Shown here: one piece after another, positions 25,473 to 34,255 of the stretch
Layout: every line of letters begins with the position of its first letter
Numbering within the stretch: the stretch's first letter is position 1
Assembly (NCBI GenBank): GCA_029432795.1
Contig: JARNMJ010000006.1
Span: 62,001 to 126,000, forward strand
Source of the DNA: Pontiellaceae bacterium B12219
Lineage (GTDB): Bacteria > Verrucomicrobiota > Kiritimatiellia > Kiritimatiellales > Pontiellaceae
DNA: 64,000 bases
Direction of reading: 5' to 3'
The notes under the pieces: model-generated
Database searches by the model: none
Seen by the model: the letters and a program-made list of their open reading frames with translations, nothing else
Told to the model about the DNA's origin: nothing
Program-made: the position numbers and the translations under genes

Positions 25473-26792
25473 ATGAACACGAAAATAGACACTGAAAACA
25501 AGAATCCATATCCATCGCCCTTACGTTTTGCCGGATGCGATCCATCGGCTCCCATTCGTTACCGGTCTGATATTGATCGTGTGCGGGTTTTCCCGAGCAT
25601 TACTGCTGATATGGATGATGCTGAAACGACGTTCGAACGCGCCGGACCGCGCGCTATGATTACGGGAAATCCGGCGGAAATGACTGCGGCCATTTTGACG
25701 TGCGGCGGCATCTGCCCCGGGCTGAACGATGTTATTCGCGGCCTGGTGATGAGTTTGAGTCATCATTATGGCGTAAAGAAAATCTGGGGAATCCGTTACG
25801 GTTATGCCGGTTTAACGCCGAACGGGCTTGCGCCGATCGAACTGACTCCGAACAACGTGGATGAAATTCATCGTGACGGGGGAACCATGCTGGGCGTCAG
25901 CCGCGGTGCGCAGGATGTGGAAGTTATGGCTGCGCAGGCGATCGGGCTCGGCGTGAATAAACTTTTTGTCATCGGCGGTGATGGTACGCAACGCGGGGCC
26001 ATGGAATTGAGTGAAGCGTTCCAACGATTGGAAGCCAATGTGCAGGTGGTCGGAATTCCGAAAACGATTGATAACGATATTCTATGGGTGGATCAGTCGT
26101 TCGGGTTTGATACCGCCGTGCAGATTGCCGCCCAGGTTGTTTCAGATGCGCATGTGGAAGCGCGTTCAACGGAACGAGGTGTCGGCATTGTGAAAGTGAT
26201 GGGGCGTGACAGTGGATTTATTGCGGCGCATGCCGCGCTGGCATCGCTGGAAGCGAATGTGGTTCTGATTCCCGAAGTGTCGTTTGTTCTCGATGGGCCG
26301 ACCGGGCTGCTCAGTTATCTCGAACAGCGGCTGGATGTGAAAGATCATGTTGTGATCGTGGTGGCCGAAGGTGCCGGGCAGGATCTTTTTCAGGCGATGG
26401 AAAAATCCGCGGAGCATGATGCCAGTGGAAACAAGCTGCACCGGGATATCGGGACATTGCTGTGCGACCGCATTTCGGATCATTTTACAACTCTTGGGAA
26501 ACCGGTGAAACTGAAGTATCTGGACCCGGGCTATTCGGTGCGGTCGGCACCGGCCTGCGCGACAGACCGGGTGTATTGCACCCGATTGGCCCATGCGGCG
26601 GTTCATGCCGCAATGGCCGGAAAAACCGCGATGATGGTCAGTCGGTGGAGTGGGCACTATGTTCATGTTCCGCTGGATCTGGTGACGCAGGGGCGGCGGA
26701 AAATTCACCCGTCCGGCAGCCTTTGGCGAACGGTACTTGAGTCCACCGGACAACCCTGTCTGTCGGGGCCGGTTGAAAAAGGGACCTTATAA
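25473..26792 (+). CDS. 6-phosphofructokinase (plant-like ATP type)
   Basis: The 439-aa protein has LTCGGICPGLNDVIRG, GGDGTQRGA (168-175), GIPKTIDNDI and GFDTAVQIAAQ. Gly in GGDGT predicts ATP as phosphoryl donor, whereas Lys in PKTIDND is shared with the PPi-type and plant-like group, so this belongs to the long, plant-like PFK clade. It phosphorylates fructose 6-phosphate. I chose the ATG at 25473, preceded by CAGGAG. An exact palindrome copy (26019-26033) encodes FQRLE. Its place between a channel gene and DUF432 is unusual. The ATP assignment is from residues, not assay. Confidence 0.9.
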   Translation: MNTKIDTENKNPYPSPLRFAGCDPSAPIRYRSDIDRVRVFPSITADMDDAETTFERAGPRAMITGNPAEMTAAILTCGGICPGLNDVIRGLVMSLSHHYGVKKIWGIRYGYAGLTPNGLAPIELTPNNVDEIHRDGGTMLGVSRGAQDVEVMAAQAIGLGVNKLFVIGGDGTQRGAMELSEAFQRLEANVQVVGIPKTIDNDILWVDQSFGFDTAVQIAAQVVSDAHVEARSTERGVGIVKVMGRDSGFIAAHAALASLEANVVLIPEVSFVLDGPTGLLSYLEQRLDVKDHVVIVVAEGAGQDLFQAMEKSAEHDASGNKLHRDIGTLLCDRISDHFTTLGKPVKLKYLDPGYSVRSAPACATDRVYCTRLAHAAVHAAMAGKTAMMVSRWSGHYVHVPLDLVTQGRRKIHPSGSLWRTVLESTGQPCLSGPVEKGTL

Positions 26793-27607
26793 TGCCGGAT
26801 CAGAAAAAAGAGGGATTGGATAGCCAGGTACTTTGGAAACCTCATTCGATTAAGCAGGATGAAATCCTGGAAATCGAATTAGGCGCGCTTCGGGCATGGA
26901 TTCATCGCGGGAAGCACGATTGGCATATTGCTCACACTATCGGTATGGAGGATGCAAATGGTTGTCATATTTCGGTGACAAACGGTTTGTTTGATCCGGA
27001 CCGAGATTGGATGCGGTGGATTCTGGATGAGAAAACCGATCAGCTTCAGCTGAAACCCCAACTGCCGGACCGCCCACTGATTGTACGCCCGGAAATGCCG
27101 ATGTGTCTGATGCCGCGTGAGACGGCTCTGTTGTTTATCGGGATACCGGTCTGGCTCGGAATCACATTTGGTGCAAAACGGGAGCAGGCGGTTGATATTC
27201 CGACGTCGGTGCTTTCGAATTCCTGGTTCGGTTCATTTACGGATGGCGAGCTCTGTTACGCGATCAAAACCTGGGCGAGGCAGAATCAGGCGGATCTTCT
27301 GCCGAACAACAGTCGGGTGGTTTTCCCGTTGGAGGTGCGTAATGCATCCAGTGAGAAACTTAAATTTGAACGGCTTTGTATCCGGCCTCAGAACCTGAAT
27401 ATCTATCAGGGAAACACGCGGCTTTGGACGAATAAAGGGCGCGTGAGTTACCGAGGTGAAGAAAACTGGAGCCGGCTTGTCTATGCCCCCCGCCCGCCTG
27501 AATATGATCAGGCGGCAAAACTGCTCTGCAAAGCACGAGAACCAGTGCATCGGGGCGCCATACTGCAGACATTTGATAATTTTAAACAACGGGTTGACCT
27601 CTCATGA
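26792..27607 (+). CDS. DUF432 domain protein
   Basis: This 271-aa protein without signal peptide or membrane helix resembles DUF432, a domain of unknown function commonly encoded next to MscS channels. Its ATG overlaps the phosphofructokinase stop by 1 base, and its stop overlaps the second mscS gene by 4, so coupling is tight. The context suggests a soluble partner or regulator of the channel. The family call rests on context and overall sequence feel (IPVWLGITFG, VVFPLEVRN). Confidence 0.6.
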   Translation: MPDQKKEGLDSQVLWKPHSIKQDEILEIELGALRAWIHRGKHDWHIAHTIGMEDANGCHISVTNGLFDPDRDWMRWILDEKTDQLQLKPQLPDRPLIVRPEMPMCLMPRETALLFIGIPVWLGITFGAKREQAVDIPTSVLSNSWFGSFTDGELCYAIKTWARQNQADLLPNNSRVVFPLEVRNASSEKLKFERLCIRPQNLNIYQGNTRLWTNKGRVSYRGEENWSRLVYAPRPPEYDQAAKLLCKAREPVHRGAILQTFDNFKQRVDLS

Positions 27608-28455
27608 TGAACACAATAATCACCTGGGTTAAATCACACCAGGCCATCCTTATTCAGTGCACACTGCTGCTGGGTATCGGCTTGCCGTTGCTGCGTCTTC
27701 TGGCTTTTATAATCCGCAAAGGATTGAAGAAAAAAGTCAGCGAACAGTTTATCATGCTCTTTAGCAAGGCGTTGGTTTATCTGGGTTCCACCCTTTTGAT
27801 TCTGATGGCGCTGCATCAGGCCGGCTTTAAGTTAGGGGCTTTGTTGGGAGCGGCCGGTATTGCGGGCGTTGCTGTCGGTTTCGCATCACAAACCAGTCTG
27901 TCGAATTTAATCAGCGGACTGTTTCTGATTTGGGAAAAACCGTTTGCGGTGGGCGATGTGCTGCAGGTCGGAACAGACCACGGCATTGTTCATTCCATCG
28001 ATCTGTTGTCGGTACAGCTTCGCACATATACTAATCAGCTGATCCGGATTCCCAATGAAGTTCTGATTAAATCCTCCTTTACGAATGTGACCCGTTTTCC
28101 CATTCGTCGAATGGATATTCCGATTGGTGTTGCCTATAAAGAGGATCTCCAGAAAGTTATGGACATTCTGAAGGATGTTGCCGATCGCAATCCCTACTGC
28201 CTGGATGAGCCCGCACCCCTCATTGTTTTCAAGGGCTTTGGTGAATCGTCATTGGATTTTCAATTTGGACCGTGGTTTGCGAAAACCGATTACATTGCTT
28301 TGCGCAATAGTTTGTTAATAGAGGTTAAAAGGCGGTTCGATGAAGAGGGCATTGAGATTCCCTTCCCGCATCGAACTCTTTATGCGGGAGAGGCCACCAA
28401 GCCGTTTCCTGTGCATGTTGTTCCGGCATCCGAGAGTCCTAAGGCAGGTGAATAA
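27604..28455 (+). CDS. MscS-family mechanosensitive channel (second copy)
   Basis: The 283-aa protein has two N-terminal membrane helices, then the pore helix AAGIAGVAVGFASQTSLSNL with the Gly/Ala pattern of MscS, followed by FLIWEKPFAVGDVLQVG and IRIPNEVLI. It is closer to canonical MscS than the first copy. It overlaps DUF432 by 4 bases and corA by 1 base. Likely role is osmotic down-shock protection. Confidence 0.92.
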   Translation: MMNTIITWVKSHQAILIQCTLLLGIGLPLLRLLAFIIRKGLKKKVSEQFIMLFSKALVYLGSTLLILMALHQAGFKLGALLGAAGIAGVAVGFASQTSLSNLISGLFLIWEKPFAVGDVLQVGTDHGIVHSIDLLSVQLRTYTNQLIRIPNEVLIKSSFTNVTRFPIRRMDIPIGVAYKEDLQKVMDILKDVADRNPYCLDEPAPLIVFKGFGESSLDFQFGPWFAKTDYIALRNSLLIEVKRRFDEEGIEIPFPHRTLYAGEATKPFPVHVVPASESPKAGE

Positions 28456-29516
28456 TGAAAAAATTCTACATTGCGTCCTCCAAACAGGGGCAGCCGCCCG
28501 GCACGCCGGTCTACACGGGAACCCGCACAGATGTGCCGATCCGCATCCGGGTCATTCACTACAATGAAGAGCTGCTCGAAGAGCATGAATTTTCCACCGT
28601 TGAAGAAACGTTCGCCTATGCCGAAGCCGCACCGACGACCTGGGTGAATATTGACGGACTGAACGATGCGCCTGCTGTGGAAAAAATGGGTCAATATCTA
28701 GGCCTGCACTCGCTGATTATCGAAGACATTCTGCACACGCATCAGCGGCCGAAAATGGAAGATCTCGGCGATGCCGTCTATATGGTGATCCGAATGCTTT
28801 CCATTGATCCGGAAAACGATGAAGTCAATTCTGAACAGATCAGTTTTGTGCTGCATAAATCGGCACTCGTCACATTTCAGGAACATTCCGGAGATGTATT
28901 TGAAGGGGTTCGCGAAAGAATACAGAAAATGCAGGGCCGTATTCGGCGGAAAGGTGCGGACTATCTGATGTATGCGCTGCTCGATGCCGTCACCGACCAT
29001 TACTTCAAAGTGCTCGAACAATTCGGCGAACGGATCGAAGGGGTTGAAGCTGCGCTGATGGAAGATCCCTATCCGGAGCTGCTCAACGAAATTTATGCCA
29101 TGAAAAGGGAACTGCTCTATATCCGCAAATCAGTGTGGCCGCTGCGCGAAGCCATCGGCAATCTGGAACGCGGTGAAAATGAACTTTTTGAGGACGGCAC
29201 GCAGAAATATCTCCGCGACCTTTACGACCATACTATTCAGGTGATCGACACCATTGAATCCTTTCGCGATATGCTCAGCGGCGTGCAGGATCTTTATCTT
29301 TCCAGCCTCGGGAACAAAACCAATCAGGTCATGAAAGTTCTGACCATTATTGCCACCATTTTCATTCCGATCACTTTCATTGCCGGAATCTACGGCATGA
29401 ACTTTGAGGTGATCCCCGAGCTGAAATGGAAATACGGCTATGTCGGGGTCTGGGCTTTGATGATTGCAATGACCATTGGCATGCTTGCCTATTTTCGCAG
29501 GAAGCGGTGGTTTTAA
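28455..29516 (+). CDS. corA: CorA-type magnesium/cobalt transporter
   Basis: The protein is 353 aa: a long cytoplasmic N-terminal alpha/beta domain and funnel helix, then two C-terminal membrane helices separated by the YGMNFE selectivity motif, ending with a basic tail (FRRKRWF). This is the CorA Mg2+ channel plan. It is the last gene of the ion and osmotic operon and ends exactly where the convergent bioH-like gene ends. No terminator separates the two. Confidence 0.93.
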   Translation: MKKFYIASSKQGQPPGTPVYTGTRTDVPIRIRVIHYNEELLEEHEFSTVEETFAYAEAAPTTWVNIDGLNDAPAVEKMGQYLGLHSLIIEDILHTHQRPKMEDLGDAVYMVIRMLSIDPENDEVNSEQISFVLHKSALVTFQEHSGDVFEGVRERIQKMQGRIRRKGADYLMYALLDAVTDHYFKVLEQFGERIEGVEAALMEDPYPELLNEIYAMKRELLYIRKSVWPLREAIGNLERGENELFEDGTQKYLRDLYDHTIQVIDTIESFRDMLSGVQDLYLSSLGNKTNQVMKVLTIIATIFIPITFIAGIYGMNFEVIPELKWKYGYVGVWALMIAMTIGMLAYFRRKRWF

Positions 29517-30176
29517 TTACGCGATAAATGCACGAATCGAGTTGATCACCGCCCCGAACTGATGCGCGGGCAGGGCATGCCCGTGCCCTTTATAGATTTT
29601 AAGCTGACTGTTCGGCAGATGGTGGTGCAACCACTCCGCCGCTCCAGCCGGGATGATCCGGTCTTCCAATCCATGGAAAATCTGAACCGGAATTCCAAGG
29701 GTTGGAACGGTTGAACGAACATCGGATTGCAGCAGATATTCGAGTCCGGAAACCAGTTCCTCCAGAGGGAAAGCCGCGGCATTCCGTGAAGCAATCGCCT
29801 GCCTGCTTTCGCGCATCGGAAAATGCACGTTCTTAAAAAACTCATCCAGCACGGCTGCCGGATTACGCTTCAATTGAAGGATCATGCGCTTCAGAATTTT
29901 TTCATGCGTCCCGCAGGGATAATTTTCTGCGGAACAAAATTTTGCGGTCGACGAAATCAGTACCAGTTTCTGACAGCTCACGGGCAGCAGCTCCATTGCG
30001 AGCAGTCCGCCCATGGAACCGGTGATAATATAATCCGCATCCGGAATATACTGTTCTTTCAGCACCTGGCTTCCGGTGATTAACTGCACCTCAAACTGAT
30101 CCGACAACACATCGCCCATCGGCTGAATCGCTTCAATGCCATGCGCCCATCCTGAAATGATGACAACCGATTTCAT
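29517..30176 (-). CDS. BioH-like pimeloyl-ACP methyl ester esterase
   Basis: This 219-aa alpha/beta hydrolase has the nucleophile elbow TGSMGGLLAM, an acid in GLEDRIIP and the catalytic His in KGHGHALP. It is small for the fold. Its ATG overlaps the stop of bioF (ATGA), which strongly suggests it performs the BioH step, removing the methyl group that BioC adds. It could instead be BioV/BioG-like; the sequence alone does not decide. Two exact palindrome copies occur (29664-29678 in the FHGLE frame and 29693-29707 in another frame). Confidence 0.75.
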   Translation of the reverse strand: MKSVVIISGWAHGIEAIQPMGDVLSDQFEVQLITGSQVLKEQYIPDADYIITGSMGGLLAMELLPVSCQKLVLISSTAKFCSAENYPCGTHEKILKRMILQLKRNPAAVLDEFFKNVHFPMRESRQAIASRNAAAFPLEELVSGLEYLLQSDVRSTVPTLGIPVQIFHGLEDRIIPAGAAEWLHHHLPNSQLKIYKGHGHALPAHQFGAVINSIRAFIA

Positions 30177-31333
30177 GCGGTTACCGCCTTGATAATTTCT
30201 TTGGCGGCGCGTTCGAGATGGTCGACGTGATGGGCGAGTGTGACGGAAAGCCGCAGGCGGGCAGAACCGGCGGGAACCGTGGGCGGGCGAATTGCGGCGG
30301 CGATAATTCCCATTTCCCGCAGTTTCCGGGAAATGGCGAGCGCCTTTTCGTTATCGCCGATTACGATCGGGACAATCTGACTTTGACTTTGCAGCGTATC
30401 GAGCCCGCCTTCGTGCAGGAGCGATCGAAAATAGTCGGTGTTGGCCTGCAGAATATTGCCAAGCCTTGGAGATGCTTCCAGAACATCCAGCGCACCGAGT
30501 GCACCGCCGATAATCGCTGGGGGCGGGGCGGTGGTGTAGATGAATGCGCGCGATGAATTCACAAGCAATTTCCGCAGATTGGACGAGCAGGCCACGTAGC
30601 CGCCGTAGCCCGCCATTGCTTTGCTCATGGTTCCCATCGAAACCGTGACGGCATTTTCAAGGCCCAGCTCGCGAATCAAGCCGGCACCATTCGGCCCGAA
30701 GGTTCCGGTGGAGTGAGCTTCGTCGATCATCAGCATGGCATCGTGTGTTTCCGCCAATGCGGCGATTTCCTTCAGAGGGGCAATGTCGCCATCCATGCTG
30801 AAAACCGATTCCGTGATGATCAGTTTCCGAACCTTGGAAGATCCGTATTGCACCAAACGTTTTTCCAACGCCTGGAAATCGTTATGTGCCCAGCGGACCA
30901 GCTTGGCGGCGGAAAGTCTGCAGGCGTCGATCATCGATGCGTGCACCAGTTTGTCGGCAAAAATAAGGTCGTCGCGACCGGCCAGAATGGGAATGGTTCC
31001 GGCGTTGGTCATATAGCCGGAGCCGAAAATGAGTGCGGCTTCATAGCCCTTTTCTTTGGCGATGCGTGCTTCGAGCTCGTCGTGAATCGGCAAGGTGCCG
31101 GTCACGAGGCGCGAGGCGGTGGAACCGATGCCGTATCGGTCCAGTGCTTCCCGAGCACAATCCACCACGTGCGGATGCCGACCGAGATCGAGATAGTCGT
31201 TGCTCGAAAAGTTGAGCACCTCTTTGCCATCGATTTTAATGATGCCGCCGGCTTCGGGATAAACCCGCGCCGCGCGTACGAGTCCCTGCGCTTTGGCTTC
31301 GTCGAGTTGCTGTTTGATCCAGTTTTCGTTCAT
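30173..31333 (-). CDS. bioF: 8-amino-7-oxononanoate synthase BioF
   Basis: The 386-aa PLP enzyme condenses pimeloyl-ACP with alanine. Features: NFSSNDYLDLGRHP, GSTASRLVTGTLPIHDELE, FADKLVHASMIDACRLS, MIDEAHSTGTFGPNGAG, and TMSKAMAGYGGY with the Schiff-base Lys. I chose the ATG at 31333; an in-frame ATG 21 bases upstream is possible. It is coupled to the bioH-like gene. The palindrome copy at 30863-30877 encodes FQALE. Confidence 0.94.
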   Translation of the reverse strand: MNENWIKQQLDEAKAQGLVRAARVYPEAGGIIKIDGKEVLNFSSNDYLDLGRHPHVVDCAREALDRYGIGSTASRLVTGTLPIHDELEARIAKEKGYEAALIFGSGYMTNAGTIPILAGRDDLIFADKLVHASMIDACRLSAAKLVRWAHNDFQALEKRLVQYGSSKVRKLIITESVFSMDGDIAPLKEIAALAETHDAMLMIDEAHSTGTFGPNGAGLIRELGLENAVTVSMGTMSKAMAGYGGYVACSSNLRKLLVNSSRAFIYTTAPPPAIIGGALGALDVLEASPRLGNILQANTDYFRSLLHEGGLDTLQSQSQIVPIVIGDNEKALAISRKLREMGIIAAAIRPPTVPAGSARLRLSVTLAHHVDHLERAAKEIIKAVTA

Positions 31334-31399
31334 TTGTTCTTTTGTTCCTCTCATTCCTGCACGCCCATACACAACCTATATAGCAACGAATTTATAGAA

Positions 31400-31480
31400 G
31401 CAACGGATCGAATATGTGAAACGCGAAAGAGCAGATCCGTTCTATATATCAATCCGTTGCCGGATCTTCTGCTGCGAAGC
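31400..31480. promoter_or_regulatory. Interleaved inverted repeats in the bioF / protease intergenic region
   Basis: GCAACGGAT (31400-31408) pairs with ATCCGTTGC (31452-31460), and the inner AACGGATC (31402-31409) also pairs with GATCCGTT (31434-31441). The alternatives are mutually exclusive. The region lies between divergent bioF and the CPBP-type gene, so it may be an operator cluster or an RNA leader for bioF. No known biotin-operator consensus is seen. Confidence 0.3.
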
Positions 31481-31568
31481 CGCGTTGGAGTTAGTAGAAA
31501 GCATGGCCAGGTAAAAAAAGCAAGAAGAGCCGATGCTCTTTGGGAGGGTGTTCGGGCATATTCGGGAT

Positions 31569-32180
31569 ATGAAACTATTGGCTGCGCTGGTTCCTTACCT
31601 GGCTGTGTTGCCGGGCATGCAACTGCTCCACAGTGCGTGGATTACGATTTTGCTTTATCATGCCGGCATTCTGCTTTTTCTAGTGCTGCGCCGTCCTTCC
31701 AATGGTTGGAAAACCGTGTGGGGCGGATGGCGCACTCCGTTGCTGATTCCTGCGGTCATCGTTTGCGCGATGGCCGCGCCGGTTATTTATTTCATGTGGC
31801 CGCTTTTCCAGGCATCGGAAGGTATCCTGCCGGAATGGCTGGCATTCTACGGACTAAGCGGGCTCGCCTGGCTGCTGTTGATTCCCTATTTTTCGCTGGT
31901 TCATCCGGTGCTGGAGGAAATCCATTGGCGCGGAATTGCACCGGAGCAGGTGAAGGGATTCTGCTGGCAGGATTTTATGTTTGCGGGCTATCATATTCTC
32001 GTGTTGCATGAGCTGGTGTTCTGGCCGTGGTTGATCATGATCTTCGGCATACTGGCCGGGAGTTCATTTTTCTGGCGCTGGACGACGGAGCGATTCGGGG
32101 GCTGCGGCCTGCCGGTGCTGACGCACGCGGCGGCGGATGCCGGCGTGGTGATCGGTGTTTGGTTTTTACTTGGGAAATAA
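31569..32180 (+). CDS. CPBP/Abi-type intramembrane protease-like protein
   Basis: This 203-aa, multi-pass protein carries the three CPBP motifs: LEEIHWRG (EExxxR type), FAGYHIL and THAAADAG (HxxxN/D type). CPBP proteins are glutamic intramembrane peptidases acting on prenylated or bacteriocin-type substrates; the substrate here is unknown. I favour the ATG at 31569 (MKLLAALVPYL), with an upstream in-frame ATG at 31533 possible. It is 12 bp before the SDR gene. A palindrome copy (31697-31711) is read as SNGWK. Confidence 0.7.
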   Translation: MKLLAALVPYLAVLPGMQLLHSAWITILLYHAGILLFLVLRRPSNGWKTVWGGWRTPLLIPAVIVCAMAAPVIYFMWPLFQASEGILPEWLAFYGLSGLAWLLLIPYFSLVHPVLEEIHWRGIAPEQVKGFCWQDFMFAGYHILVLHELVFWPWLIMIFGILAGSSFFWRWTTERFGGCGLPVLTHAAADAGVVIGVWFLLGK

Positions 32181-32192
32181 CGGAGAAGGCAA

Positions 32193-32984
32193 ATGGATCT
32201 GGGACTGCATGGAAAAGTGGCGATGGTGGCGGCATCGAGTAAGGGGCTGGGTTTCGGGATTGCCCGCGAACTCGCTAAAGAGGGCGCATTGGTTTCCATC
32301 GGCTCGCGAACGGAAGCTGAAGTGTTCGATGCCGCCGATATCCTGATTGAAGAAACCGAGGCGGAGGTGCTGCCGAATGTGCTCGATGTTTCCGATCCGG
32401 ATTCGATTGTCCAATGGGTGGAAAATACCACCAACGCCTTTGGCGGCGTGGATCTGCTTGTGGTGAATGCCGGCGGGCCTCCTGCCGGGAAGTTTGACGA
32501 TTTTGAGGATGCGGACTGGTTGTCGGCTTTTAATCTGACGCTTATGAGTTCCGTACGGATGATCCGCTCAGTGCTGCCCTATATGCGCGCGGCCGGAGCC
32601 GGATCGATTCTGGTGATTACGTCTATCTCTGTGAAAGAACCGATCGACTTTCTGTTGCTTTCCAATGTGATGCGGTCCGGGGTTACGAGCCTGGCGAAAA
32701 GTCTCTCGAAGGAACTGGCGCCGGAACATATTCGGGTTAATAATCTTATGCCGGGCCGGATCGATACCGATCGCGTTCAATCATTGGATGCAATGAATGC
32801 CGAGGCGGGAGACCTTTCTGTCGGCGAAATTAAGTCGGCCAATGAATTAAAGATTCCGATCGGCCGCTATGGAACGATTGAAGAGTTTGGAAAGCTGGGC
32901 GCCTTTCTCCTTTCGGATGCAGCAAGTTACATCACCGGCCAAACCATCGCGGTCGATGGCGGTTCCATTAATACGGTTTGGTAG
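32193..32984 (+). CDS. Short-chain dehydrogenase/reductase with altered catalytic residues
   Basis: The 263-aa Rossmann protein has an NAD(P) motif (AASSKGLGFGIA), NAGG at 92-95 and the C-terminal YITGQTIAVDGG. Of the catalytic set, Ser144 is present, but the usual Tyr-x3-Lys is replaced by Ser157 and Arg161 (LLLSNVMRSG). Such SDR groups exist, but the chemistry may differ or be lost. GGAGAAGG precedes the ATG. It follows the CPBP gene by 12 bp and lies between biotin genes, but I see no specific biotin role. Confidence 0.85.
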   Translation: MDLGLHGKVAMVAASSKGLGFGIARELAKEGALVSIGSRTEAEVFDAADILIEETEAEVLPNVLDVSDPDSIVQWVENTTNAFGGVDLLVVNAGGPPAGKFDDFEDADWLSAFNLTLMSSVRMIRSVLPYMRAAGAGSILVITSISVKEPIDFLLLSNVMRSGVTSLAKSLSKELAPEHIRVNNLMPGRIDTDRVQSLDAMNAEAGDLSVGEIKSANELKIPIGRYGTIEEFGKLGAFLLSDAASYITGQTIAVDGGSINTVW

Positions 32985-33048
32985 GGGAGGAATGCGTACT
33001 TCGTAATTCCTGCTCGACGAGGAACGCTCCCTGCAAAAAATAATTTTA

Positions 33049-33080
33049 CGCACCACGCACCACGCACCACGCACCACGCA
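33049..33080. repeat. Heptamer tandem array (CGCACCA)
   Basis: CGCACCA is repeated four times plus a partial unit in the space between the SDR gene and bioB. No hairpin or spacer structure is present. It is similar in style to the TCACGTT array at 45721. Confidence 0.85.
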
Positions 33081-33180
33081 ATATACCACCTCCTCTTTCT
33101 AATTTAGACGGAGTCCTCATTTACTTCACCCGGATCGGTGGGTACGTTTTGTCATTTTTAAATAGGTGAGGAAACAGATC

Positions 33181-34167
33181 ATGAATTGGGAAGTGTTGGC
33201 GAACCGGATACTCGACGGCGGAAACGCCATTACCCGCGATGAAGCATTGGCGATATTGAATTCGCCGGATGAAGAACTGCTGGCTGTTCTTCAGGCCTCG
33301 TTTTTGATCCGTAAAAAGTATTTCGGAAAAAAGGTCAGTCTGCATGTGCTGAAAAATGCCAAGTCGGGGGTTTGTCCGGAGGACTGCTCCTTCTGCAGCC
33401 AGTCCAAAACCTCGACTGCCGAGGTTGAAGAATATGAAATGCAATCGGCAGAAGAGATTGTGGCGGGTGCAAAAGTGGCCACCGATATGCAGGCGCTTCG
33501 CTATTGCGTGGTGACCAGTTCCCGCGCCCCGTCCGAAAACGAAATGCAGATTATCACGGCGGCGGCCGCTCGCATTAAGGCAGAGAATCCGCACCTTGAG
33601 CTTTGTGCTTCCATGGGATTTCTGACGGAGGAAAAGGCGCGGCGCCTGAAAGAGGCCGGTGTGGATCGTTTTAACCATAATCTTGAAACTTCAGCCGGTT
33701 TTTATCCGTCGATCTGTTCGACGCATCAATATGAAGACCGCGTGGCTACCGCCAAAACGGTGAAGAAGGTCGGACTCGACCTTTGCTGCGGCGGCTTGAT
33801 CGGTATGGGGGAAACCAGAGAGGATCGCGTGGATCTGGCACTTGCACTGAAGGAGCTCGATACGGATTCCGCGCCCATCAATTTTCTCGATCCGCGAGAG
33901 GGCACCGATTTGGAAAACAGTGCGCGCGTTTCGCCGAACGACTGCCTGCGCACACTCGCCATGTTCCGTTTCGTGCTGACGTCATCCGAAGTTCGAGTTG
34001 CCGGCGGGCGCGAAACGTGTTTGCGGGGGCTCCAGCCGCTGTCGCTCTATCCAGCCAATTCCATGTTTACCAATGGCTACCTGACCACCGGCGGGCAGCA
34101 TTTTGAAGCGGATAAGCAGATGATTGAAGATGCCGGCTTCGAAGTCGGGCATCTCGTGAATGCCTGA
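33181..34167 (+). CDS. bioB: Biotin synthase BioB
   Basis: This 328-aa radical-SAM enzyme inserts sulfur into dethiobiotin. It has the CxxxCxxC cluster motif (GVCPEDCSFCSQS) and later CCGGLIGMGET, PINFLDPREGT and PANSMFTNGYLTT. I chose the ATG at 33181, preceded by GGTGAGG; the GTG 15 bases upstream is part of that ribosome site. It is monocistronic, with the other bio genes on the opposite strand. Length is normal. Confidence 0.96.
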   Translation: MNWEVLANRILDGGNAITRDEALAILNSPDEELLAVLQASFLIRKKYFGKKVSLHVLKNAKSGVCPEDCSFCSQSKTSTAEVEEYEMQSAEEIVAGAKVATDMQALRYCVVTSSRAPSENEMQIITAAAARIKAENPHLELCASMGFLTEEKARRLKEAGVDRFNHNLETSAGFYPSICSTHQYEDRVATAKTVKKVGLDLCCGGLIGMGETREDRVDLALALKELDTDSAPINFLDPREGTDLENSARVSPNDCLRTLAMFRFVLTSSEVRVAGGRETCLRGLQPLSLYPANSMFTNGYLTTGGQHFEADKQMIEDAGFEVGHLVNA

Positions 34168-34255
34168 CGCTTGTTATAAAATGCCGATTGTAAACGGCAG
34201 GTGTTGAAGGTAGCATTTCCCGCATAACATCGAACACCAACCAAAGGAGAGTGCG

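Noticed and set aside
33166-33180. GTG start for bioB
   Set aside because: The GTG lies inside the ribosome site of the ATG at 33181, which gives the normal BioB start.
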